A stretch of DNA of 64,000 nucleotides. It comes from Crocinitomix catalasitica ATCC 23190 (GTDB lineage: Bacteria; Bacteroidota; Bacteroidia; Flavobacteriales_D; Crocinitomicaceae). The translations under genes were made by a program, and so were the position numbers. Location: contig NZ_KK211318.1 of the NCBI RefSeq assembly GCF_000621625.1, positions 277,907-341,906 on the forward strand, read 5' to 3'. Shown here in pieces: positions 8,947 to 18,390 of the stretch (positions are counted from its first letter, which is position 1; each line of letters begins with the position of its first letter). The notes below the pieces were generated by a model that saw only the letters and a list, made by a program, of their open reading frames with translations, was not told the origin of the DNA and did no database searches.

Positions 8947-9054
8947 TTAATCCTCATCACCTGGAGCGATGAACTTTGTTAGAATGGCGTAAAATACGTA
9001 AGCTGATGCGATGATGATGAGCACAAAAAGAATGGCTAGTATGACTTTTCCCAT
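8947..9054 (-). CDS. Small single-pass membrane protein, 35 residues
   Basis: A short ORF read directly from the DNA: it starts MGKVILAILFVLIIIASAY and ends APGDED. One strongly hydrophobic helix (residues 4-25) carries a basic N-terminus and an acidic tail, the composition expected of a small membrane protein. It occupies an otherwise empty 400-base gap between 8816 and 9218. No known family is recognised; a chance ORF of this composition is possible but less likely. Confidence 0.55.
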   Translation of the reverse strand: MGKVILAILFVLIIIASAYVFYAILTKFIAPGDED

Positions 9055-9217
9055 ATTTATTGCTTTGATGTTTAAATCAACAATTTTAAATTAATACAAG
9101 GGTTTAGTATCGTTCAAACTACTGCTTATAATCACGTGTCTGACGAGGAATAGGTTGGTGGGGAAACTTGAATAAAATCAACACCACGAAAGAAATTTAT
9201 TTTCTGAATCTTTAATA

Positions 9218-10717
9218 TCAAATCCTATCTTCTAGATTTTCAATCTTAAGATGAGCAATAATATCAGAGGCAATCAGTGCATTGTATCCTTTTGTTTTTA
9301 CGGCTGAATCCCCCGCCTTTCCATGGAAGTACACACCAATTAAAGCCGCATGGAGCGGTGCGTAATGTTGTGCCAAAAGTCCCGTAATGATTCCCGTTAA
9401 AACATCTCCGCTGCCACCAGTCGCCATTCCTTGATTTCCTGAAGTATTATAATAAAGGTCGCCTGTTGGAGAAGAAATACAAGTATTCGCATCTTTTAGG
9501 ACGACGATACACTTATTTTTAATAGAAAATTCTTGCTGTTTTTTATGGCGCTCAATGCTATCAATTGAATTCCCAACAAGACGATCAAACTCTTTGATGT
9601 GGGGTGTTAGAATTGTATTATGGGGTAGAAGTGGAATAAGGTCGTTATTGGTAGCCATAATATTGATCGCATCCGCATCAATGACTATGGGCTGTTTACT
9701 TTTTTTAAGAAGTTTTTTAAACAGTTTTTGTGTCGATTCTTCTTGACCAATGCCTGGGCCAATTCCGACAGCACTATAATTTTCAATTTCCGGTAAACTA
9801 GATAAATACGCTTCGTTTTCATCAGTTATACACATGGATTCTGGAACAGAAATTTGCATAATATTATACCCACATTTTGGATTGAATGTGGTCAACAATC
9901 CAACACCACTTCGCAAGCATGCTTTGGCTGATAAAACAGCAGCTCCCATTTTACCATAGGCTCCAGCCATCAATAATGCGTGACCATAGGTTCCTTTATG
10001 GGATTGTCGTGGTCGTGATTGTACATAAGTGAGAATGTGTTGGTCTAGTATGTATGCTGTGGAATTTTGTGATTGAATAAATGATTCAATTAATCCGATA
10101 TCAACGACTTCCCAAGTCTTAATATATGGCGCGTTTTCAGGGAAGAAAAATGATCTTTTTGGTCGTTGAAAACTGGTAACATGACTAGATTTTATGATGT
10201 GTTCACCTGTCGATATCTCATCACATAAAACTCCTGATGGTACGTCGATTGAATATATTGTCTTACCCGAATTATTGATGGTTTCAATGATTGTTGCTGC
10301 TAAACCTCGAATTGGCTTATTCAGGCCAGATCCGAAAATAGCGTCAATAATTACGTCGTAATGGGATAAATCAGGAAGCTGTGAAGTTGAATCAATCACG
10401 ATTACATCCTTTAGTTTGTTTTTATTTATTTCGCAATCTTTTGAAAGCTTGTCGCTGAATTGTACAAGAATTGCTTTGGCGGCAATCCCTCTATTTCTAA
10501 GTAATCGGCAAACAGCAAAACCATCACCTCCGTTATTTCCAGTACCACAAATAATAACGATGTTTTTTGCTGCTATATCACGTTTTTCTAATGCTTTTAC
10601 AAGTGCAATTGCCGCATTTTCCATTAATGCAATGGATGTTTGCCATTTGTTTTGAATCGAATATTGATCTGCTGATCTAATCTGTGAAACGTTTAATATT
10701 TTTTTGAAGTGTTCCAT
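9218..10717 (-). CDS. nnr: Bifunctional NAD(P)H-hydrate epimerase / ADP-dependent dehydratase
   Basis: A 499-residue repair enzyme for hydrated NADH and NADPH. The N-terminal YjeF_N epimerase domain, about 1-215, shows ICGTGNNGGDGFAVCRLL and VIIDAIFGSGL. The C-terminal YjeF_C ribokinase-like dehydratase domain, about 235-495, shows YGHALLMAGAYGKMGAAVLS, VIDADA, NTILTPHIKEF and GGSGDVLTGIITGLL. Length and domain order are those of the standard bacterial fusion. It stands alone in the minus strand between short intergenic gaps. Confidence 0.97.
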   Translation of the reverse strand: MEHFKKILNVSQIRSADQYSIQNKWQTSIALMENAAIALVKALEKRDIAAKNIVIICGTGNNGGDGFAVCRLLRNRGIAAKAILVQFSDKLSKDCEINKNKLKDVIVIDSTSQLPDLSHYDVIIDAIFGSGLNKPIRGLAATIIETINNSGKTIYSIDVPSGVLCDEISTGEHIIKSSHVTSFQRPKRSFFFPENAPYIKTWEVVDIGLIESFIQSQNSTAYILDQHILTYVQSRPRQSHKGTYGHALLMAGAYGKMGAAVLSAKACLRSGVGLLTTFNPKCGYNIMQISVPESMCITDENEAYLSSLPEIENYSAVGIGPGIGQEESTQKLFKKLLKKSKQPIVIDADAINIMATNNDLIPLLPHNTILTPHIKEFDRLVGNSIDSIERHKKQQEFSIKNKCIVVLKDANTCISSPTGDLYYNTSGNQGMATGGSGDVLTGIITGLLAQHYAPLHAALIGVYFHGKAGDSAVKTKGYNALIASDIIAHLKIENLEDRI

Positions 10718-10888
10718 TTTTTCTTATTCTTTAATCAATTAAAATCAGCTGTATTTCACGTATACAAACTTAATCAATTCACAGCACCTTAAAAGGAATT
10801 GACCGAATGACAGAAGAATTAAAAACTGCCACCTTATTATGGTATCCCTAACAGCGGAATGTTATACTATTTAAGTTTGTTGATGGAA

Positions 10889-11683
10889 TTATTTTAATTT
10901 AAAATTAATAGGAATTGTGTACCGCACTCTCACTGGAATATTGTGTTGTTTGCCAGGTTGCCAGTTTGGCATTTTTTTAACGGCTTTCATTGCTGCGGCA
11001 TCCAATCTTGGATCGACTGATTCGACGATTTTTATGAGTTCAATATTACCGTCGGAATTAACGACAAATGAAACCCTAACGATACCTTCAATTTTTTCTT
11101 CATAGGCATCGTAAGGATATTTCAATTTTTTACTTAAAAATCGGTAGAACTCCTGTTCACCTCCCGGGTACTCTGGTTCTAGTTCAATTTGTGGATTATC
11201 TTGGATTCGACCTTTTTTATCCCAGAAAACAATACCTAATTCGTCTCCATTATTATAATTTTCATAAGCACATTTTTTTCCGTTTTCTAAATACCAATGC
11301 CAATCGCCATGTGCAGAATCAGCTACAAATGAACCTTCAAATTTTAAGACTTTATTATCATACCATGATCTTGAAAGACCCTCCAGTTTACCGTCTATAT
11401 AGATCGATTTATCTTCTAGATTTCCAGATTTATGATAGGAAATCCATTCGCCTGTTTTAATGGTAAGTGAATCATTAAGAAATGCACCTGTTGCATTTAA
11501 TTCTCCAGACTTAAAATACACTTGGCATAACCAAATTGTGTCTGCTTTATAACATTTCCGTTTAAAATCAGCAGTATCTTGATCACAAACTTCTTTATAC
11601 CAATCTAAATAAGAAATTAATGTGTCTTGTGAAAAAAGGGGAGTGCTAAACAAAAAGATTGATAAAAGAATAAAATTTTTCAT
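10889..11683 (-). CDS. TonB C-terminal protein with MORN-like repeats
   Basis: A secreted or periplasmic protein of 264 residues when started at 11683 (MKNFILLSIFLFSTPLFSQ, a signal peptide); an ATG at 11722 adds 13 residues and is less likely. Residues about 60-140 carry MORN/YwqK-like repeats (GEWISYHKSGNLEDKSIY, GKLEGLSRSWYDN, GDWHWYLENGKKC). The C-terminal 90 residues form a TonB domain (VRVSFVVNSDGNIELIKIV, AAAMKAVKKMPNWQPG). This architecture is common in Bacteroidota, where its energy-transducing role is unproven because there is no N-terminal membrane anchor. Confidence 0.88.
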   Translation of the reverse strand: MKNFILLSIFLFSTPLFSQDTLISYLDWYKEVCDQDTADFKRKCYKADTIWLCQVYFKSGELNATGAFLNDSLTIKTGEWISYHKSGNLEDKSIYIDGKLEGLSRSWYDNKVLKFEGSFVADSAHGDWHWYLENGKKCAYENYNNGDELGIVFWDKKGRIQDNPQIELEPEYPGGEQEFYRFLSKKLKYPYDAYEEKIEGIVRVSFVVNSDGNIELIKIVESVDPRLDAAAMKAVKKMPNWQPGKQHNIPVRVRYTIPINFKLK

Positions 11684-11770
11684 AGGTAAGGTTAGAATTG
11701 GGACGAAAATAACTATTAACAATGAATGATTCGTGTTTTAAAGTTGTTTTACAGGGAAGGACATAAAAAA

Positions 11771-12160
11771 CTATGTTTTTGATTTGCCTTTCCTCAATTT
11801 TAACAATGGTTTTATCGAGAAGATAATTCCTAAGAGAATTAGAATGTACATACCATAACTAGATATAAACTTTCCAAGTACTGTTTCTACAATCGCTGGA
11901 TTGTTCGCATTATAATTGATTGTGATGTTATCACCAATATCATACATACTGCCAATAAAAGGAATTCTGAACAGTTCGGCACTACCGAACTGTTCAGTTC
12001 CATCTTCAAGTTCGAATTTAACAACAGCTCTTTCTCGAATTCTTTTACCTCTGCTTTGCGTTATTTCTGTGATCTCTGCTTCTGTTTTAACCCAGGTTTC
12101 TTCTTGCGAAAATCCAGTGATAACGAAAAACATTAGAAAAAGAGAAGTCAAGTATTTCAT
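11771..12160 (-). CDS. DUF3592-like membrane protein
   Basis: A 129-residue protein with a signal peptide ending GFSQ, then a domain of DUF3592 type (TEAEITEITQS, VVKFELEDGTEQFGSAELF, YDIGDNITINYNANNP), and one membrane helix near 100-118 followed by a basic tail. The function of this family is not known. Confidence 0.75.
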   Translation of the reverse strand: MKYLTSLFLMFFVITGFSQEETWVKTEAEITEITQSRGKRIRERAVVKFELEDGTEQFGSAELFRIPFIGSMYDIGDNITINYNANNPAIVETVLGKFISSYGMYILILLGIIFSIKPLLKLRKGKSKT

Positions 12161-12194
12161 TCTGTTGATATTATTTTTTTAATGATTCAATTTA

Positions 12195-13001
12195 CTACTC
12201 AACTACAATTGCTCTTGTCGCTGACGAACTCAATTCATCAGTCGTAACATTCACAAAGTAAATTCCAGCTGGACATATACTTGAAACATCAATGATTGAT
12301 TGGTTTTGAGTCATTAGTCCATTATAAATAGTTTCACCCAGAACATTTGTAATTTTGACTGAATAATTACCATCAATTGTAAAATCTTCACCCAAATCAA
12401 TTGTTATTTTTTCTTTCGTAGGATTCGGGAAAATGCTTAAACTAAGCTCAGACATGCCATTGTCAGCAATGCCAACGTAGGGTCCCGTAAAAGTAACTCT
12501 TACACTATCCATTACCACATCTGTTACGGGCTTATTATCAACCGTTGGCACCATTCCGATGTCTTGTACAATCTCCCAACCAGAAATAACTTCACCAAAA
12601 ACTGGATGATCATCATCTAAAAACGAATTGTTTACAAGGTTAAAGAAAAATTGACTACCACCAGTATCGGGTCCTGAATTTGCCATAGCAACAGTTCTTT
12701 GCGTATTACTTGTCTCGGGATCAAATTCATCCGGAATTGAATAGCCCGGTCCTCCAAATCCAGTTCCTAATGGATCACCACCTTGTACTACAAAATCTTC
12801 AACTACGCGGTGAAAAATAATTTCATCATAATATTTAGTATTGACTAAATCAATAAAATTACCAGCAGTTATAGGTTGTAATGTATCGTAGGTTTCAACC
12901 ACAAAATCACCCATAGAGGTGTAAAAAGTTACCTCAGTTTGACTGCGTCCAATATTTGAGGTTAAAACAATTGCAAAGCAACAAAGTAGAATTCTTTTCA
13001 T
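12195..13001 (-). CDS. Secreted cyclophilin-type peptidyl-prolyl isomerase with T9SS sorting tail
   Basis: A 268-residue protein: signal peptide (to about 20), cyclophilin domain about 22-170 (FYTSMGDFVVETYD, FHRVVEDFVVQGGDP, GSQFFFNLVNN, HPVFGEVISGWEIV), then a C-terminal type A sorting domain from about 190 (LSIFPNPTKEKITIDL to IVVE). The tail sends the protein through the type IX secretion system to the cell surface or medium. Cyclophilins normally act in cytoplasm or periplasm, so an exported one is less usual. Confidence 0.93.
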   Translation of the reverse strand: MKRILLCCFAIVLTSNIGRSQTEVTFYTSMGDFVVETYDTLQPITAGNFIDLVNTKYYDEIIFHRVVEDFVVQGGDPLGTGFGGPGYSIPDEFDPETSNTQRTVAMANSGPDTGGSQFFFNLVNNSFLDDDHPVFGEVISGWEIVQDIGMVPTVDNKPVTDVVMDSVRVTFTGPYVGIADNGMSELSLSIFPNPTKEKITIDLGEDFTIDGNYSVKITNVLGETIYNGLMTQNQSIIDVSSICPAGIYFVNVTTDELSSSATRAIVVE

Positions 13002-13079
13002 GTTTTTATTTTTTTAGAAATATAAAGAATATGTTTCAAATAATTAATGTTTTGATTCAGATTATACGTGACGATAGTT

Positions 13080-13823
13080 TTATTTGGAAACTTTCCGTTG
13101 GTGTAGTTTTCGTCTTGTTTTGATTAATTTATATCTTAAATCATCATAGAATAAACTTGCAATTAGAATGGCAGCGCCAATAATTAAGGTATTTAATTTC
13201 AAATTGAGTTTCGAATATAAAAATCCACCGATAAGGCCACCAGCAAAGAAGAATGAAATAATATATAGTCTTAACTTGATATTTGCTTTTATCTTTTCCT
13301 GATGAGGATATGATTTTTTAAAAAATAATTGGGAAATATCAATCCCTAAATCTGTAAATAATCCTGTTAAATGAGTTGTTCGAACAACAGCATTAGAAAT
13401 TTTTGTAACGAATGAGTTTTGTAATCCCATCGCAAAAAGAAGTAAACATATAATGATGTCTGGAAAATTGAATGCTGTAAAATTGCTCACCACACCAATC
13501 GATGTTAATACCAAACAGACCATAATAGTTGGTAAAACAAAAATATTGAGTTGTTTATTCTCCCGGTATTTTTCAATGAGAAAACTAGACAAGAAAGATC
13601 CAAAAAGAAATGAAAAAATATAAAGGAAATAAATTGTGCCCCGCCAAAATTTTAAGTCAGCAAAATCGTTTATGAATAGCGCGAAATGACCGGTTACATT
13701 AGTGGTCAATTGTTTAAAAGCCAAAAATCCAGTCACATTTACAATACCCGCTACAAATGAAAGTACAATAGCGATGCGTAAATTGTGTTTTAATGTTCTG
13801 CTTTTACCTTGATGTCTAAACAT
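13080..13823 (-). CDS. YoaK/DUF1275 family membrane protein
   Basis: A 247-residue protein with about six hydrophobic segments. AGIVNVTGFLAFKQLTTNVTGH at the N-terminus, GLQNSFVTKISNAVVRTTHLTG in the middle and GGLIGG near the end are the hallmark segments of DUF1275 (YoaK). A basic C-terminal tail follows. The transport substrate and role are unknown for the family. Confidence 0.9.
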   Translation of the reverse strand: MFRHQGKSRTLKHNLRIAIVLSFVAGIVNVTGFLAFKQLTTNVTGHFALFINDFADLKFWRGTIYFLYIFSFLFGSFLSSFLIEKYRENKQLNIFVLPTIMVCLVLTSIGVVSNFTAFNFPDIIICLLLFAMGLQNSFVTKISNAVVRTTHLTGLFTDLGIDISQLFFKKSYPHQEKIKANIKLRLYIISFFFAGGLIGGFLYSKLNLKLNTLIIGAAILIASLFYDDLRYKLIKTRRKLHQRKVSK

Positions 13824-13978
13824 AGGCTAAAACTTAAATTCAGTATTTCAAATTGTTCAGAATATGTCGATAAACTGATAATTTGGCTTTTTAAAAGCAG
13901 TGTGCCTTCATGTATGCACAGGCAAATTTACAATTATGTGAATAGGAATCATTTCTTAAGTCGAATTAAAATATAGAA

Positions 13979-14629
13979 TTAGGCCACGTGATGATAGTGC
14001 GCGATCAAAACTTTATTCGTTTTTTCAACATAACGGTGAATTTCAAAATTGATCTCTCTGCGGTTTAACTTTTCTTTTAATAAGGTTAAATCTGTTTTCG
14101 GATGACATAAGGTATTAAAGATAACGTCACCGTCATCGTCTAATAAATCTAAAACACTTTTCCAGAATTCGACTTTAAGAAACTTATTAGGAACCTTATT
14201 GTCAATGAATAAATCGACAATAATGAGGTCATACTTTTCTTTGTCGTTATTCACAAAATCCATAGCATCCGCACAAATAATATCGGTATTATTATTAGAT
14301 TTAATATTGAATTCTTTATCAGCAATGTCAATTATAACCTGATCAATTTCAACAGCTGTTATTTTTCCATTAAAATGATTGTCCTTTCGCAATGTTTCAA
14401 CAACTGATCCTCCACCCAAGCCAAGTATCAATACATTTTTAGTTTCCTTTAAATCCAATTGGTCGATTGAATATTTTAAAACTCGTTGTAACGAACCATA
14501 AGAATAATTGGTGTTTAAAGTATCCAATACTTTTCGGCCATTCATCACTGTTAATTCTAACTTCCCACTGAATTGCGACTGTACTTTTTTAGTTAAAGGG
14601 TAAACATAACTAATGATTTTTTTTAGCAT
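13979..14629 (-). CDS. Spermidine synthase-like methyltransferase-fold protein
   Basis: A 216-residue Rossmann-fold protein resembling the spermidine synthase family: VLILGLGGGSVVETLR (AdoMet-type glycine loop), ITAVEIDQVIIDIA (acidic ribose binder) and YDLIIVDLFID. It is shorter than true SpeE and lacks the full N-terminal beta domain, as in the many Bacteroidota proteins annotated as fused or spermidine synthase-like. The substrate cannot be assigned, so putrescine aminopropyl transfer should not be assumed. Confidence 0.85.
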   Translation of the reverse strand: MLKKIISYVYPLTKKVQSQFSGKLELTVMNGRKVLDTLNTNYSYGSLQRVLKYSIDQLDLKETKNVLILGLGGGSVVETLRKDNHFNGKITAVEIDQVIIDIADKEFNIKSNNNTDIICADAMDFVNNDKEKYDLIIVDLFIDNKVPNKFLKVEFWKSVLDLLDDDGDVIFNTLCHPKTDLTLLKEKLNRREINFEIHRYVEKTNKVLIAHYHHVA

Positions 14630-14705
14630 TTTTAAGCGCTTTTAGATACTATTAAGACATCAAATATACATTTTTTTGGAAAAGAAAAACGTCATCGGTT
14701 TAGCT

Positions 14706-17216
14706 TTAAAGTGAGAGTTTTCTCAATCTTAAGGCACTCACAATAACGGATACCGAACTAAAACTCATCGCCAATGCTGCAATCATAGGGGAGAGGAGAA
14801 TTCCAAATAGCGGGAACAAAACACCCGCTGCAATAGGAACACCTAAGGTATTGTAGAATAGTGCGAAAAATAGGTTCTGTTTGATGTTTTTCATCACTTC
14901 ATTACTTAATTTTTTAGCTTTTACTATGCCGTGTAAATCCCCCTTCACCAATGTAATTGTAGCACTTTCAATGGCAACATCAGTTCCTGTTCCCATCGCA
15001 ATTCCAACATCACTTTTGGCTAATGCAGGCGCATCATTAATACCATCTCCAGCCATCGCAACTACTTTACCATTGGCTTGTAGTTTTTCAACTTCTTTAA
15101 GTTTGTCCGCCGGTAACATATTCGCTTTAAAATCTGCTAGGTTCAATGCTGCAGCTACAGCTTGTGCTGTGTCATGGTTGTCGCCTGTTAACATGATGAC
15201 TGCAATTCCAATCGTTTGTAATTCTTTAATCGCTTTAGCACTGGTCGCTTTTATTTTGTCGCTAAGTACCACATAACCCACAACAGCTGTTCCAACTGAT
15301 AAATAAGAAACTGTTTTGCCTTGTTTTTGAAATACTAGGGCTTCATTCTTTATCTGATCGGTAATGGTAGCATTTGCCTCTGCCATCATTTTAGGATTCC
15401 CTAAAGCGACTTTTTCTCCATTAATTATTGCTTCAACTCCTTTGCCATTGACAGCAATAAAATCTGAAACTTTTAGTTCTTTTACAGCCGAATTTATATT
15501 TTGTTCTTTACCATATTTCACAGTTGCAGCCGCTAAAGGATGTTCGCTATTGTTATTTAAAGCAACGATATAAGCAAGTACTTTACTTTCCCTAAAATGA
15601 GTAATAAATGAGCCGATTTTTTCTACAGTTGGTTTACCTTCAGTTATTGTTCCCGTTTTATCAACTATCAGCGTGTCGACTTTGTCCATTTTCTCAAGTG
15701 CTTCCGCATTTTTAATTAGAATACCATTCTGAGCACCTTTTCCAACGCCTACCATAACAGACATTGGTGTTGCCAACCCTAAAGCACATGGGCAAGCGAT
15801 AATCAATACTGCAATTGCATTGACAAAAGCAAAAACATATACTGGATCGGGACCCCATATTGCCCAAACAGCAAATGTGATGGCCGAAATAATGACAACA
15901 ACAGGAACAAAGTAACCCGATATTTTATCTGCTAAATTCTGAATTGGAGCACGACTGCGACTGGCATCATTCACCATTTGAATGATTTGAGATAATAAGG
16001 TGTCACTGCCAACTTTTTTAGCTTGAAATAAAAAGGCCTGATTCCCATTGATCGTTCCACTACTCACTGAATCTCCAACTGATTTACTCACTGGAATTGG
16101 TTCTCCCGTAATCATTGATTCATCAATACTGGTGTCGCCTTCAGTTATTTCTCCGTCTACTGGAATTTTTTCTCCTGGTTTGACTTTTAGAATATCATTC
16201 AATTCAATCTTATCAATACTGACTTCAATTTCTTCTCCATCTACTATTTTAACAGCTTTATTTGGAGCTAATTTCAATAGTTCTTTAACTGCCGAATTGG
16301 TTTTGCTATGTGCGCGTGCTTCTAACAGTTGCCCTAATAAAACGAGTGTTAGAATTACTGTTGCCGCTTCAAAATAAACATGAACTGCACCGGAGGCTGT
16401 TTTAAATTGGGCTGGAAAAAAATCAGGAAAGAACATCCCGAAAACACTGAATAACCAAGCCACTCCCGATCCTATACCAATAAGGGTAAACATATTGAGA
16501 TTCCATGTTTTAATACTCTTATAAGCACGGACGAAAAACATCCAAGTTGCGTAAAATACAACAGGAATAGAGAGCCCAAATTGAATCCAATTCCAATATT
16601 TTTGTTCCATTATATCATACAATGGATTATTGGGTATCATTTCACTCATTGCAATCAAGAAAATGGGCAAAGTGAAAAGTACCGCCAATTTGAATTTGCT
16701 TAAGAGTTTATTATAAGTTTTTTCTTCAGCAGAAATATCCGGTTGTAAGGGGACTAAGTCCATTCCGCAAATTGGGCAAGCACCAGCTGCGTCCTTCACA
16801 ACTTCTGGGTGCATAGGACAGGTCCATTGTTCAGCAGTTGTACTTAATAGATTTTGTTCTTCAACCAAATCCATTCCGCAAACAGGACAATCACCCATTT
16901 TGTCATAGGTTTTTTCTCCCTCACAATGCATCGGACAATAAAAACTACCTGTTCCTTTACCTTTTGGTATTTCTTTTTTTTGAAGTTCAGCAGGCTGATG
17001 ATCAGCAGAAGTATGGATGCTGTATCTTCCTCCATCATTTTTTAGGGCTGCTTGCAATTTTTCTATTGGAATATGTGATTCCATTTCAATTGTCGCTGCT
17101 GCTTTTTCTAAATCGATGGTAACTGTTGAAACGCCTTCAACCGTTAAAAGTGTATTTTTTACATGATTTGCACAACCGTTACAGGTCATTCCATGTATAT
17201 GATATATATGTGTCAT
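14706..17216 (-). CDS. copA: Copper-type heavy metal translocating P-ATPase
   Basis: An 836-residue inner-membrane P1B ATPase. An N-terminal HMA domain has C12 and C15 ([10 protein letters not shown]). Two short heavy-metal-binding domains follow ([17 protein letters not shown] and [17 protein letters not shown], about 90-165). Then come eight membrane helices, the TGEP actuator loop ([11 protein letters not shown]), the CPC ion site ([12 protein letters not shown]), the phosphorylation site DKTGT and the GDGINDAP hinge. CPC plus the HMA motif points to copper(I) or silver export. It is alone on the minus strand, with a 131-base AT-rich gap upstream and no visible CueR- or CsoR-type gene. Confidence 0.96.
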   Translation of the reverse strand: MTHIYHIHGMTCNGCANHVKNTLLTVEGVSTVTIDLEKAAATIEMESHIPIEKLQAALKNDGGRYSIHTSADHQPAELQKKEIPKGKGTGSFYCPMHCEGEKTYDKMGDCPVCGMDLVEEQNLLSTTAEQWTCPMHPEVVKDAAGACPICGMDLVPLQPDISAEEKTYNKLLSKFKLAVLFTLPIFLIAMSEMIPNNPLYDIMEQKYWNWIQFGLSIPVVFYATWMFFVRAYKSIKTWNLNMFTLIGIGSGVAWLFSVFGMFFPDFFPAQFKTASGAVHVYFEAATVILTLVLLGQLLEARAHSKTNSAVKELLKLAPNKAVKIVDGEEIEVSIDKIELNDILKVKPGEKIPVDGEITEGDTSIDESMITGEPIPVSKSVGDSVSSGTINGNQAFLFQAKKVGSDTLLSQIIQMVNDASRSRAPIQNLADKISGYFVPVVVIISAITFAVWAIWGPDPVYVFAFVNAIAVLIIACPCALGLATPMSVMVGVGKGAQNGILIKNAEALEKMDKVDTLIVDKTGTITEGKPTVEKIGSFITHFRESKVLAYIVALNNNSEHPLAAATVKYGKEQNINSAVKELKVSDFIAVNGKGVEAIINGEKVALGNPKMMAEANATITDQIKNEALVFQKQGKTVSYLSVGTAVVGYVVLSDKIKATSAKAIKELQTIGIAVIMLTGDNHDTAQAVAAALNLADFKANMLPADKLKEVEKLQANGKVVAMAGDGINDAPALAKSDVGIAMGTGTDVAIESATITLVKGDLHGIVKAKKLSNEVMKNIKQNLFFALFYNTLGVPIAAGVLFPLFGILLSPMIAALAMSFSSVSVIVSALRLRKLSL

Positions 17217-17347
17217 TTTAGCTTATTAAATAAGACTAAAGTTAACGGTTTTCTTTCGCAATATCGCGCTTTATTCAAACTAACAACAGCTAAATTATTG
17301 ATGAAAGTGAGGAAGTGTTTGGTTGAATTAAATCTAAGTCTGAAAAC

Positions 17348-17893
17348 TTAATTCTCAAGAATTTCTTCTAATGGAATTTTATGTTTTTGATAATCTTTTG
17401 GTAGATTGATAAAAGGAGTAAGTGAGAAACTAAATGTGCTGTCGGCTTCAAAATAAATGTACTGGTCTTTAATCGTCCCCTTAGGTGCAACGATATTATC
17501 ATCCGTCTTATTATTGATGGAGAATTTTTTAAGTTCATCATTGTACCAGATCCCTAATACTTCCAGATCTTTCTCGTCTTTGTATTTTAATTTTATGGTT
17601 GCTTGAATAGAATGATCTGATTCCTGAAAATACAGGTCTTTATTCGGAAAATTGTCTAATAGTTCAACCCAGGTCGTACCTTTTTCTTTCCAATAATACA
17701 ATTTATCCCAACGCTCTTGAATCAATATTTTTTCTTCTTTTGTTTGAACAAAACCGAATAAATTTTCTTGGATGATCTCAACGGTTTGCTGAGAAGGATT
17801 AATTATAACAGTTGTTTTATCTGCCACAATTAATCCAGCTTGAACATTAAAAAAAGAGCCCAGCATTACAAATAGTATTCTAATAACAACCAT
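17348..17893 (-). CDS. Hypothetical secreted protein
   Basis: A 181-residue protein with a hydrophobic N-terminus (VIRILFVMLGSFFNVQAG) that reads as a signal peptide. The mature part is beta-rich and charged (TTVIINPSQQTVEIIQE, WDKLYYWKEKGTTWVEL). I recognise no family. It is followed after 68 bases upstream of the next minus-strand gene by the DUF2147 gene, with no clear operon link. Confidence 0.7.
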   Translation of the reverse strand: MVVIRILFVMLGSFFNVQAGLIVADKTTVIINPSQQTVEIIQENLFGFVQTKEEKILIQERWDKLYYWKEKGTTWVELLDNFPNKDLYFQESDHSIQATIKLKYKDEKDLEVLGIWYNDELKKFSINNKTDDNIVAPKGTIKDQYIYFEADSTFSFSLTPFINLPKDYQKHKIPLEEILEN

Positions 17894-17960
17894 TGCGTAC
17901 GTTTTTGTATTAAATTAACTAAAGTGAAGTGTTTAAACACCTGTTTTTCGACAAAATAGC

Positions 17961-18380
17961 CTAAGCAGCTCTTCGCCAATATTGTGTTCTACCAAAAAGT
18001 GAAAATCCGAGATAGCCTCTTACCTTCAATTTATTTTTATTTACAAGCTCCAAATAACAACTATAAACGTCACCAGACTCTGGATCAAGGACTGTTCCGT
18101 CGTTGTATTCAGCTCCATCTTTGACCAGTCCTTCAATCACAACTAGTCCAATAATTGGTTGGTTTTTTTTATCTCCTTCACAAGCTTCACATACAGCACC
18201 TTTTTCTCCTTGATAGGTTTTAATTATTTTGGCGTAATATTTCTGATTCTTTTGGTAGATCTCAACCAGCCCCTTTTTCTCATTGGTTTCATCGTCATAA
18301 GTGACCCATTTTCCAATTATACTTTGAGCATTTGCAGTAAGACTTAAAATGAATATGGCGAATAATAATAATTGTTTCAT
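17961..18380 (-). CDS. DUF2147 secreted protein
   Basis: A 139-residue protein: signal peptide (to about 18, ending TANAQ), then the DUF2147 domain (IIGKWVTYDDETNEKKGLVEI, YYAKIIK, IIGLVVIEGLVKDG, GDVYSCYLELVNKNKLKVRGYLG, RTQYWRR). CEACEGDKK is a characteristic Cys pair in this group. The domain is lipocalin-like in size and usually periplasmic; its ligand is unknown. The gene is 10 bases from the epimerase at 18391, so the two are likely co-transcribed. Confidence 0.9.
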   Translation of the reverse strand: MKQLLLFAIFILSLTANAQSIIGKWVTYDDETNEKKGLVEIYQKNQKYYAKIIKTYQGEKGAVCEACEGDKKNQPIIGLVVIEGLVKDGAEYNDGTVLDPESGDVYSCYLELVNKNKLKVRGYLGFSLFGRTQYWRRAA

Positions 18381-18390
18381 TTTTTGTGTT

